Source: Actinoplanes auranticolor
GTDB taxonomy: Bacteria > Actinomycetota > Actinomycetes > Mycobacteriales > Micromonosporaceae
Assembly: GCF_018332655.1 (NCBI RefSeq)
Contig: NZ_BOQL01000014.1
Location: 124,001 to 188,000, forward strand
Reading direction: 5' to 3'
DNA: 64,000 nucleotides
A program made the position numbers and the translations under genes. Below the pieces are notes generated by a model. That model had not been told where the DNA came from. It did no database searches and worked only from the letters and a program-made list of their open reading frames with translations. Shown here piece after piece: positions 44,528-52,262 of this stretch. The stretch's first letter is position 1. Every line of letters starts with the position of its first letter.

Positions 44528-44585
44528 CCTGAGACACCCCGTAGGGCCGGCCGAGGCAGCGACATTCGTCGCTGCCTTTTCGTTT
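44488..44585 (+). promoter_or_regulatory. Transcription attenuator of DAHP synthase gene
   Basis: Hairpin 1:2: GAGG-CCGGC (44488-44496) pairs with GCCGG-TG-CCTC (44501-44511). Terminator 3:4: GGCAGCGAC (44555-44563) pairs with GTCGCTGCC (44568-44576), followed by TTTTCGTTT. Antiterminator 2:3: TGCCTC (44506-44511) can pair with GAGGCA (44553-44558), which overlaps the terminator 5' arm. Ribosome stalling at the aromatic codons would cover strand 1, free strand 2 and disrupt the terminator. Confidence 0.75.
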
Positions 44586-44646
44586 GCACGAAAGCCGGTC
44601 ACACCGGGGCCGCCGGCCCCCGGTCCCGGCGGAGGAGAAGACAGCC

Positions 44647-45723
44647 GTGACCATCCCCGAGGTGCAGCGGGTCAGCGACCAGCGCATCGAAACCGTCGTG
44701 CCGCTGATGAGCCCCGCGCTGCTGCATCACGAGCTGCCGCTGACCCACGAGTTGTCGGCGACCGTGCTGGACAGCCGCCGGCAGGTGGAGGCCGTGCTCG
44801 ACGGCCGAGATCCGCGCCTGCTCGTCGTCGTCGGCCCGTGCTCCGTGCACGACCCCGTCGCCGCCACCGAGTACGCCGACCGGCTGCGGCACGAGGCCGC
44901 CCGGCTCGCCGGCGACCTGCTGATCGTGATGCGGGTCTACTTCGAGAAGCCGCGCTCGACCGTGGGCTGGAAGGGACTCATCAACGACCCCGGGCTCGAC
45001 GGCACCGGCGACGTCGGCAAGGGCCTGCGGGTCGCCCGGGCGCTGCTGCTCGAGGTGCTGGGCCGGGGCCTGCCGGTCGGCGTCGAGTTCCTGGACCCGA
45101 TCACCCCGCAGTACATCGCGGACACGGTGGCCTGGGGTGCGATCGGCGCCCGTACGGTGGAATCGCAGGTGCACCGCCAGCTCGCCTCCGGGCTGTCCAT
45201 GCCGATCGGCATGAAGAACCGGCCCGACGGCAGCATCGCCACCGCCATCGACGCGATCAACGCCGCCGCGGCGCAGCACGTGTTCCCCGGCATCGACGTC
45301 TCCGGCACCCCGGCGATCATGCACACCACCGGCAACCCGGACTGCCACCTGGTCCTGCGGGGCGGCAAGGGCCCGAACTACAGCGCCGCAGACGTCAACG
45401 CCGCGCTCGGTCAGCTGCGCGCCGCCGGCCTGCCGGAGCGGCTCATCGTCGACTGCTCGCACGGCAACAGCAACAAGGACCACCTGCGCCAGCCGATCGT
45501 CGCCGACGACGTGGCCGGCCAGCTGGAGGCCGGCCAGCAGGGCATCAAGGGCGTGATGCTGGAGAGCTTCCTGATCCCGGGACGGCAGGACCTGGGCGGC
45601 GAGCTGGCGTACGGGCAGAGCGTCACCGACGCGTGCATGGGCTGGGAGCCGACGGTCGGGGTGCTGGAGCGGCTCGCACTCGCCTCCGCGAAGCGCCGGG
45701 CGCTCACAGGCGGCGCACAGTAA
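44647..45723 (+). CDS. 3-deoxy-7-phosphoheptulonate (DAHP) synthase, class I
   Basis: 358 residues (GTG 44647; GGAGGAG ten bases upstream). Joins phosphoenolpyruvate and erythrose 4-phosphate, first step to chorismate and Phe/Tyr/Trp. AroF/G/H-type: VVGPCSVHD, YFEKPRSTVGWKGLINDP, PVGVEFLDP, GARTVESQVHR, MKNRPDGS, DCSHGNSNKDH and VMLESFL are all present. Metal ligands (Cys in GPCS, His in DCSHGN, Glu in VESQ/MLES) are kept. Actinobacteria often use a class II enzyme instead or in addition; which other copies exist cannot be seen. Expression is probably attenuated by the leader upstream. Confidence 0.95.
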   Translation: MTIPEVQRVSDQRIETVVPLMSPALLHHELPLTHELSATVLDSRRQVEAVLDGRDPRLLVVVGPCSVHDPVAATEYADRLRHEAARLAGDLLIVMRVYFEKPRSTVGWKGLINDPGLDGTGDVGKGLRVARALLLEVLGRGLPVGVEFLDPITPQYIADTVAWGAIGARTVESQVHRQLASGLSMPIGMKNRPDGSIATAIDAINAAAAQHVFPGIDVSGTPAIMHTTGNPDCHLVLRGGKGPNYSAADVNAALGQLRAAGLPERLIVDCSHGNSNKDHLRQPIVADDVAGQLEAGQQGIKGVMLESFLIPGRQDLGGELAYGQSVTDACMGWEPTVGVLERLALASAKRRALTGGAQ

Positions 45724-45745
45724 CGGCATAAGGGGCCGACAGGGG

Positions 45746-45779
45746 GGCGGAAGACAGTAACGAGGTCACTGCTTCCGCC
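45746..45779 (+). terminator. Hairpin after DAHP synthase gene
   Basis: GGCGGAAG-A-CAGT (45746-45758) pairs with ACTG-CTTCCGCC (45768-45779) across a 9-base loop. No T-run. Lies 23 bases after the stop codon and 18 before the next ATG, so it may also reduce read-through. Confidence 0.6.
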
Positions 45780-45796
45780 TGCCTGAAGGATCCCCG

Positions 45797-47860
45797 ATGA
45801 CCACGACGTTGCCTGTACCGCCGACGGTGTCGCCTCCCGCGGACCGTCCCCGGTCCCGCCGGCCGGGCCTCCTGCGGGGCCGTGCGGAGGACCCGGCCTG
45901 GGTGCGGCCCGCCCTGCTCGCGTTGCTCCTGCTCACCGGCATCCTGTACGGGTGGGGGCTGGGCGCCTCCGGCTGGGGCAACGCGTTCTACTCGGCGGCC
46001 GTGCAGGCCGGTTCGGAGAGCTGGAAGGCCTTCTTCTTCGGCTCGTCCGACGCGGCCAGCTCGATCACCGTCGACAAGACCCCGGGTGCACTGTGGATCA
46101 TGGCGCTGTCGGTCCGGGTCTTCGGCCTCAGCTCGTGGAGCATCCTGGTGCCGCAGGCGCTGATGGGGGTCGCGACGGCCGGCCTGCTCTTCACCACGGT
46201 CCGCCGCTGGTACGGCCCGGCCGCCGGCCTGCTCGCCGGCGCGGTGTCGGCGCTGACCCCGGTCGCCGTGCTGATGTTCCGGTTCAACAACCCGGACGCC
46301 CTCCTCGTGCTGCTGATGGTGGCCGGTGCCTACGCGACCGTCCGGGCCGTCGAGAACGGCTCGACGAAGTGGCTGGTGCTGGCCGGGGTGTTCGTCGGCT
46401 TCGGCTTCCTCACCAAGATGCTGCAGGCGCTGCTGGTGGTGCCGGCGTACGCGCTGGCGTACCTGTTCGCCGGCCCGCCGAAGCTGGGCAAGCGGATCGG
46501 GCAACTGCTGCTGGCCGGGCTGGCGGTGGTCGTCTCGGCCGGTTGGTACATCGCGATCGTCGAGCTGATGCCGGCCTCGATGCGGCCGTACATCGGTGGT
46601 TCGCAGAACAACAGCCTGCTGGAGCTGACCCTGGGCTACAACGGCCTGGGCCGGCTCAACGGTGAGGAGACCGGCAGCGTCGGCGGCGGAGGCGGCGGCG
46701 GGTGGGGTGAGACCGGTCTGCTGCGCATGTTCGACAGTTCGCAGGGCGGGCAGGTCTCGTGGCTGCTGCCGCCCGCCCTGATCGTGCTGGTCGCCGGGCT
46801 GGTGCTGACGCTGCGCGCGGCACGGACCGACCGGTCGCGGGCCGGGCTGATCCTGTGGGGCTCGTGGCTGGTCATCACCACCGGCGTCTTCAGCTTCATG
46901 CAGGGCATCTTCCACGCGTACTACACGGTGGCGCTGGCTCCGGCGGTCGGCGCGGTGGTCGGCATGGGTTCGGTGCTGCTGTGGCGGCGCCGCACCGACG
47001 TCTTCGCGGCGCTGACCCTGGCGGCGGCGATCGCGGTGAGCGCCTGGTGGTCCTTCCACCTGCTCGGCCGCAGCGCCGACTTCGTGCCGTGGCTGCGCTG
47101 GGTCGTGCTGGCAGGCGGCATCGTGGCAGCCGTCGGCATGCTGGCCGGACTGCGGCTGCCGGCCCGGATGGCCCTCGTCATCGCGGGTTTCGCCCTGACC
47201 GCGGTGCTGGCCGGACCGGCCGCGTACGCGGTGCAGACGGCCGCGACGCCGCACACGGGCTCGATCCCGTCGGCCGGTCCGGCCTCGCCGGGTGGCGGCT
47301 TCGGCGGCCGCGGCGGTGGTCCCGGTGGCGACGGCGGCCGCGGTCAGCGCGGCACGCTCCCGGGCGGCTTCCCCGGCGGCGGCTTCCCGGGCGGCGGCAC
47401 TCCGCCGGGCGGCGCAACCGGCACGGTGCCGGGCGGCACAGCTGCCGGCGGCGGCCTGCGCGGCGATGGCGGCATGGGTGGACTCTTGAACGCCGCCACG
47501 GTCAGCGACGAGATGAAGTCGCTGCTGGACGCCGACGCGGACCGGTACACCTGGGTCGCCGCCGCGGTCGGCTCGCAGAGCGCCTCCGGCTACCAGCTGG
47601 CCACCGGCGACCCGGTGATGGCGATCGGCGGCTTCAACGGCAGCGACCCGTCCCCCACCCTCGCGCAGTTCCAGCGGTACGTGGCCGACGGAAAGATCCA
47701 CTACTTCATCGGCGGCGGGCGCGGCGGCTTCGGCGGCGGGCGCGGTGGCACCGGCTCGGGCGGCAGCGACGCCAGCTCGCAGATCTCCGAGTGGGTCGCC
47801 GCCACCTTCACCAGCCGGACCGTCGACGGCGTGACCCTCTATGACCTCACCACCCGGTAG
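45797..47860 (+). CDS. Membrane glycosyltransferase, GT39/ArnT-like
   Basis: 687 residues, eight or more membrane helices. The N-terminal loop pattern is that of the PMT/ArnT (GT39/GT83) superfamily: YSAAVQAG... after GWGNAFY, DKTPGALWIMALSVRVFG (Asp-Lys in the first loop), and FRFNNPDALLVLLMV. A 100-residue Gly/Pro/Thr-rich linker (about 495-560) leads to a small extracytoplasmic domain (SLLDADADRYTWVAAAVGSQ). Transfers a sugar from a polyprenyl phosphate carrier; substrate unknown. Followed directly by a GT2 gene. Confidence 0.85.
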   Translation: MTTTLPVPPTVSPPADRPRSRRPGLLRGRAEDPAWVRPALLALLLLTGILYGWGLGASGWGNAFYSAAVQAGSESWKAFFFGSSDAASSITVDKTPGALWIMALSVRVFGLSSWSILVPQALMGVATAGLLFTTVRRWYGPAAGLLAGAVSALTPVAVLMFRFNNPDALLVLLMVAGAYATVRAVENGSTKWLVLAGVFVGFGFLTKMLQALLVVPAYALAYLFAGPPKLGKRIGQLLLAGLAVVVSAGWYIAIVELMPASMRPYIGGSQNNSLLELTLGYNGLGRLNGEETGSVGGGGGGGWGETGLLRMFDSSQGGQVSWLLPPALIVLVAGLVLTLRAARTDRSRAGLILWGSWLVITTGVFSFMQGIFHAYYTVALAPAVGAVVGMGSVLLWRRRTDVFAALTLAAAIAVSAWWSFHLLGRSADFVPWLRWVVLAGGIVAAVGMLAGLRLPARMALVIAGFALTAVLAGPAAYAVQTAATPHTGSIPSAGPASPGGGFGGRGGGPGGDGGRGQRGTLPGGFPGGGFPGGGTPPGGATGTVPGGTAAGGGLRGDGGMGGLLNAATVSDEMKSLLDADADRYTWVAAAVGSQSASGYQLATGDPVMAIGGFNGSDPSPTLAQFQRYVADGKIHYFIGGGRGGFGGGRGGTGSGGSDASSQISEWVAATFTSRTVDGVTLYDLTTR

Positions 47861-47995
47861 ATGACAACCGGAACACGGGCGGCCCTCCACGCCGGGGGCC
47901 GCCCGGTCGGCGTGTCACCGCGAGGGAACAACACTCACAGGGCCGCCACAGGGTCGCCACAATCCGGGCAAAGCCGCGACCCCGACCTTGGTGGC

Positions 47996-49237
47996 ATGAG
48001 CCTTCCCATGCTGCCCTCGCTCGACGTGGTCATCCCGGTCCACAACGAGGAGATCGACCTCGAGCCGTGCGTACGCCGGCTGCACGAGTACCTGCGGGCC
48101 GAGTTCCCGTACCGGTTCCGGATCACCATCGCCGACAACGCCAGCACCGACTCCACCGCCGAGGTGGCCGCCCGCCTCGCCGAGGTGCTGCCCGGCGTGA
48201 CGGCCGTGCACCTGACCGAGAAAGGCCGGGGGCGGGCGCTCAAGTTCGTGTGGACCCACTCCGACGCGGCGGTACTGGCCTACATGGACGTGGACCTGTC
48301 GACCGACCTCGGCGCGCTGCTCCCGCTGGTCGCCCCGCTGATCTCCGGCCACTCCGACCTGGCCATCGGCACCCGGCTGGCCCGCGGCTCCCGGGTGGTA
48401 CGCGGGGCCAAGCGCGAGTTCATCTCCCGCTCCTACAACCTGATCCTGCGCGGCACCCTGGCGGCCCGCTTCTCCGACGCCCAGTGCGGCTTCAAGGCGA
48501 TCCGCGCGGACGTGGCCGGCCGGCTGCTGCCGATGGTGGAGGACACCGGCTGGTTCTTCGACACGGAGCTGCTGGTGCTGGCCGAGCGGGCCGGGCTGCG
48601 CATTCACGAGGTGCCGGTGGACTGGGTGGACGACCCGGACAGCCGGGTGGACATCGTGGCCACCGCGCTGGCGGACCTGCGCGGCATCGCCCGGCTGACC
48701 CGGGCCCTGGGCACCGGCCGGCTGCCGCTGGGTGCCCTGCACGAGCAGCTGGGCCGCAATCCGCTGCCGGTCGCCGGGGTGCCGGCCGGGCTCACCGGCC
48801 AGCTCCTGCGCTTCGCCGCGGTGGGGGTGGCCAGCACGCTGGCCTACCTGCTGCTCTACGCGCTGCTGCGCACCGGCGCCGGCCCGCAGGCGGCCAACCT
48901 GGTCGCCCTGCTGGTGACCGCGGTGGCGAACACGGCGGCCAACCGGCGGCTCACCTTCCGGGTACGCGGCCACGACGGCGCCTGGCGCCATCAGGCTCAA
49001 GGGCTGGTCGTCTTCGCCGTCGGGCTGGGCCTGACCAGCGGCTCGCTGGCGCTGCTGCACACCCTGAGCGATCCACCGACCAGCGTGGAGCTGGGCGTGC
49101 TGATCGCCGCCAACCTGGTCGCCACCGGGGTGCGTTTCCTGCTCATGCGGATCTGGGTCTTCCGCGCCACACAGCCCGTGGCGGCCGCACGGGCAGCCGA
49201 GGTGAACGCAAGTGCCCCGACTGTAGGAATTCGGTGA
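47996..49237 (+). CDS. Polyprenyl-phosphate glycosyltransferase (GT2) with GtrA-like domain
   Basis: 413 residues from ATG 47996. N-terminal GT-A domain: VVIPVHNEEIDLEPCVRRLH, ITIADNASTDST, AYMDVDLSTD (DxD), GTRLARGS, DAQCGFKAI. C-terminal membrane domain from about residue 260 (LLRFAAVGVASTLAYLLLYA, NTAANRRLTFRV) is of GtrA type. Likely makes a polyprenyl-phosphate sugar used by the upstream GT39-like enzyme. A frame from ATG 47861, joined to the previous TAG, would add 45 residues; the internal ATG looks better. Confidence 0.9.
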   Translation: MSLPMLPSLDVVIPVHNEEIDLEPCVRRLHEYLRAEFPYRFRITIADNASTDSTAEVAARLAEVLPGVTAVHLTEKGRGRALKFVWTHSDAAVLAYMDVDLSTDLGALLPLVAPLISGHSDLAIGTRLARGSRVVRGAKREFISRSYNLILRGTLAARFSDAQCGFKAIRADVAGRLLPMVEDTGWFFDTELLVLAERAGLRIHEVPVDWVDDPDSRVDIVATALADLRGIARLTRALGTGRLPLGALHEQLGRNPLPVAGVPAGLTGQLLRFAAVGVASTLAYLLLYALLRTGAGPQAANLVALLVTAVANTAANRRLTFRVRGHDGAWRHQAQGLVVFAVGLGLTSGSLALLHTLSDPPTSVELGVLIAANLVATGVRFLLMRIWVFRATQPVAAARAAEVNASAPTVGIR

Positions 49238-49324
49238 CCAGCGGGTAACAATGGCATGGATCGGGACCGCCCCACGGGCCCGGTCGATGTGCCTTTCAGT
49301 CCGGGCCCCGCCGGAGGTGGCGAC

Positions 49325-49624
49325 ATGCTCAGCAAGGAAGACAGCCGCAGGCTGGCGCAGCTGGAACGCCAGCTCCGCCGGGACGACCCGGACTTCTGCG
49401 CCCGGATGCGCGGCGACCTGCTCGCCCGCCGACGCATGCCGCTCTCGCTCGTGCTGACCGGGGTGGTGATCTGGGCCGCGGCCCTCACCCTGGGCGTCTT
49501 CGGCTGGTGGGGCGCGGCGGCCGTGGCCGCGGTGTGGGGGACGGTGATCGTGGCGGCCCTGGGCTACCGCTGCCGTCCGGGCCGCGACGCGATCCACCCG
49601 GACCTGCCCCCGCGGATCTGGTAG
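49325..49624 (+). CDS. DUF3040 membrane protein
   Basis: 99 residues; GGAGGTGG seven bases before ATG 49325. MLSKEDSRRLAQLERQLRRDDPDFC is typical of DUF3040, followed by two membrane helices (LVLTGVVIWAAALTLGVFGW, AVAAVWGTVIVAALGY). Function unknown. On the same strand as the glycosyltransferases, about 90 bases downstream. Confidence 0.85.
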   Translation: MLSKEDSRRLAQLERQLRRDDPDFCARMRGDLLARRRMPLSLVLTGVVIWAAALTLGVFGWWGAAAVAAVWGTVIVAALGYRCRPGRDAIHPDLPPRIW

Positions 49625-49648
49625 TCGCCCACCCGCAGGACCGCAGGC

Positions 49649-50740
49649 TCAGCTGAAACTGACGGCGGCCTCGGACGCTTCCCGGGCGCGGGCCACCACG
49701 GCCGCCTCCTCCTGCACCGCCTTGCGCTCCTTCGCGGAGAGCGTGCCGAACGGCGTCACCGTGAGATCAACGCGCTTCTTACCGGCCATCTTGGCCCGCC
49801 ACACCCCGGCGATCTCACCGTCCACCAGCAACACGCCCGGGTTGCCCAGCAGCTTCCAGATCTCCTTCTGCCGGGCGCGATCGGGCACCAGCACGTCACG
49901 GTCGCGGGCCTGCAGCAGCGGGTCCATCGCCGGCAGCAACCGCACTCCCGGCGCCGGCTCGGCTGCCGACAGCTCCGCCACCGATCCGCTCGGCAGCCAG
50001 GCCTGCCGACCGTCGATGCGCACCTCGGTGAGGTCGCCGGGCCAGACCTTCTTCATCTCCGCCGTCGAGCTGCCGAGGTATTTGCCCAGCTCCATCGGCG
50101 TCGCCGGCCCCAGCAGGCGCAGGTAGGTCGTGATCAGCGCCGCGATGCCGGCGTTCTCCGCCGGCAGCGGCGGGGCGTCGCGGATCGGGCCGAGCGTCGC
50201 GTCCTTGCCCCGGGACTCGACCTGGACTCCGCCGGCCAGCCCGGAGTGCTGCCAGACGTTGCCGGCGATGTGCCGGGCCGCGCAGCTGCGGCAGTCGTAG
50301 GTCAGCACCGCCGGGACCCGGGCGCTGACCTGGGTGCTGACCGCGCCGCGCGGCATCGAGGAGTGCACCACCTCGCGGAACGCCTGTGCGGTCAGCGTGA
50401 AAGCCCGGATGCCGAGCTGGCCGGCCTGCGGGATCTGCCCGCTCTTGATCCGGGCCGCCGCGTCCGCGTCGCTGACCGGCCAGAGCGCCTTGACCAGCGA
50501 CTTCAGGTCCTTGCGGCGATGCAGATGCGGCGCCCCGCGGGCTGCCCACACCATCAGGAGACGGTCGTCGGAGAGCTCGGCCTGGGTGCGCGCCGCCAGC
50601 GCCACCTGCACCGAACCGGGGGTGTACTCCTGCACGCCCAGATCCAGCACGGGCAGCTCACCCGGGCGCTTCCGGCCGCGCTCGGCCAGCCCCAGGGCAG
50701 CCACCCGGTATGCCATGACCTGCCTGCGGTCCACGTCCAT
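49649..50740 (-). CDS. Winged-helix DNA-binding protein (HTH_42/AlkZ-YcaQ family)
   Basis: 363 residues from ATG 50740. HTH_42-like layout: early VMAYRVAALGLAERG, the region LGVQEYTPGSVQVALAARTQ where the family has its catalytic Q-x-Q/D, then AARHIAGNVWQ, LLLVDGEIAGVWRAKMAGKK. Some members are DNA glycosylases that unhook crosslinks or remove alkylated bases. The Q-E-Y at the expected spot is a variant, so activity cannot be assumed. Confidence 0.75.
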   Translation of the reverse strand: MDVDRRQVMAYRVAALGLAERGRKRPGELPVLDLGVQEYTPGSVQVALAARTQAELSDDRLLMVWAARGAPHLHRRKDLKSLVKALWPVSDADAAARIKSGQIPQAGQLGIRAFTLTAQAFREVVHSSMPRGAVSTQVSARVPAVLTYDCRSCAARHIAGNVWQHSGLAGGVQVESRGKDATLGPIRDAPPLPAENAGIAALITTYLRLLGPATPMELGKYLGSSTAEMKKVWPGDLTEVRIDGRQAWLPSGSVAELSAAEPAPGVRLLPAMDPLLQARDRDVLVPDRARQKEIWKLLGNPGVLLVDGEIAGVWRAKMAGKKRVDLTVTPFGTLSAKERKAVQEEAAVVARAREASEAAVSFS

Positions 50741-50752
50741 GGGAACCACCTT

Positions 50753-51364
50753 TCACCCGCGTCGACCGTAGCGCCGGGCTGCGACATTTCTCAGTCGTTC
50801 CAGGCGCGTGCCGCCGCCGGCCGAGACCAGCTCCCAGGTGTCGAGGCTGCTCGGGCCGTACGGGCCCTCCTGGAGGATGGGTGGCTCGCCGGTGAGCCGG
50901 TAACCGCAGCGCCGGGCCACGGCACAGCTCGCCGTGTTGGCCGGGTCGATGCGCAACACCAGGCGGCTCAGGCCCAGGGTGCTGCGGGCGTACCCGGAGA
51001 GCAGAGAGAGCGCGGCCGACGCCAGGCCGCGGCGCCGGTACGCGGAGCCGACCAGGTAGCCCAGCTCGGCCTCCCGTACGCCGGCGTCCACGCCGAACAG
51101 CAGCACCTCGCCGACCGGCCGGGCCCCGTCGACGGTGATCGCCAGCTGGATGCGCTGGCCGTTGGCGCGGCTCTGCCGGGCCCGTTTCAGGTACGCGACG
51201 CCGGCTTCGAGGTCGAACGGGGACGGCATGGGCGTCCAGCGCGCGATCTCGGGCTCGTCGAGCAGCCGGACCAGATCGTCGAGATCCTCGTCCCGCCATT
51301 CGCGCAGCGACATGCCGTCTCCGGTGAGGGCGATCGGGTAAGGCAGGCGGCCGGCGGTCGTCAT
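50753..51364 (-). CDS. GNAT-family acetyltransferase (RimJ-like)
   Basis: 203 residues with GNAT motifs: MSLREWRDEDLDDLVRLLDEPEI, ELGYLVGSAYRRRGLASAALS (acetyl-CoA binding Q/RxxGxG/A as RRRGLA), RLVLRIDPANTASCAVARRCGY. Likely acetylates ribosomal protein N-termini or a small molecule. Same strand as the winged-helix gene 13 bases downstream. Confidence 0.88.
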   Translation of the reverse strand: MTTAGRLPYPIALTGDGMSLREWRDEDLDDLVRLLDEPEIARWTPMPSPFDLEAGVAYLKRARQSRANGQRIQLAITVDGARPVGEVLLFGVDAGVREAELGYLVGSAYRRRGLASAALSLLSGYARSTLGLSRLVLRIDPANTASCAVARRCGYRLTGEPPILQEGPYGPSSLDTWELVSAGGGTRLERLRNVAARRYGRRG

Positions 51365-51434
51365 GCGCCGATCCTGCCCGTAAGCGACCGGTTCCTGCCA
51401 GTAGGGGAGCGTCAGGAAAGCCGGGTCGCGGTGC

Positions 51435-52232
51435 TCAGCCCCGGACCACCATCGGCGCGGTGTCCAGCAATGACCAGTCGTGGCTTATGTCCGCGGCCGC
51501 ATGCAGCAGCAACGGCAGATACTCCCCTGTCAATTTATCGACAGACGTCTCCGCCGCGTGCACCGTGACGTTGAGCGCGGCGACCACCGTGCCGTCGCCG
51601 TTGCGCACGCCGGCGGCGATCGACCGGATGCCCAGGGCGAGATCCTGGTCGGCCAGCGCCCAGCCCTTGGCGCGGACCTCGCGCAGCGCGGCCTCCAGCG
51701 CCGGGCGCTCCGGCTGCCAGCGGGCGTTGATGCCGGACCGGCCCGGTTCCGCGAGCACCTTCTCCAGCTGCGCGGGATCCAGGGCGGCCAGCAGCACCTT
51801 GCCCATCGAGGTGGCGGCGGCCGGGAACCGGGTGCCGATCGACACGGCCAGCGTGACGATCTTGGGCACCGCGACCCGGGCCACGTACACGATGTCGGAG
51901 CCGTCGAGCTGGGCCATCGAGGTGGACTCGCCGGTCAGCGCGACCAGGCGTTCCATGTGCGGCCGGGCCACGTCCCACATGTCCAGCGAGTTCACGTAGG
52001 CCATGCCCAGCTCGAGCACCCGCGGGGTCAGTGTGTAACCGCGCTCGACGGCCCGTACGTAGCCCAGCTCGGTGAGCGTCAGCAGGATCCGGCGCACGGT
52101 CGGCCGGGCCAGCCCGGTGTCGGCGGCGATCTCGCTCAGCGTCGACACCCGGCGGCCCGGCCGGAAGCTGCGGACCACGTCCAGCCCGCGGGCGAGGGCC
52201 TCGATGAAGTCAGGACCGGTCTCCCGTGCCAT
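51435..52232 (-). CDS. IclR-family regulator (PcaR/PobR-like)
   Basis: 265 residues (ATG 52232). N-terminal winged helix: FIEALARGLDVVRSFRPGRR, VSTLSEIAADTGLARPTVRRIL, GYVRAVERGYTLTPRVL. The first phrase (ALARGLDVVRSF) is typical of the Pca/Pob/Lig subgroup, which controls aromatic catabolism. Effector domain from about 75. It lies next to the divergent catabolic cluster, on the same strand as the amidohydrolase, and is the best candidate for the paired palindromes upstream. Confidence 0.93.
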   Translation of the reverse strand: MARETGPDFIEALARGLDVVRSFRPGRRVSTLSEIAADTGLARPTVRRILLTLTELGYVRAVERGYTLTPRVLELGMAYVNSLDMWDVARPHMERLVALTGESTSMAQLDGSDIVYVARVAVPKIVTLAVSIGTRFPAAATSMGKVLLAALDPAQLEKVLAEPGRSGINARWQPERPALEAALREVRAKGWALADQDLALGIRSIAAGVRNGDGTVVAALNVTVHAAETSVDKLTGEYLPLLLHAAADISHDWSLLDTAPMVVRG

Positions 52233-52262
52233 CGAGCCCCCCATCTCGTGATCGTCGGACAG

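Noticed and set aside
45704..47890. Minus-strand frame of 728 codons opposite the GT39-like gene
   Set aside because: Arg/Gln/His-rich artefact of the plus-strand coding pattern.
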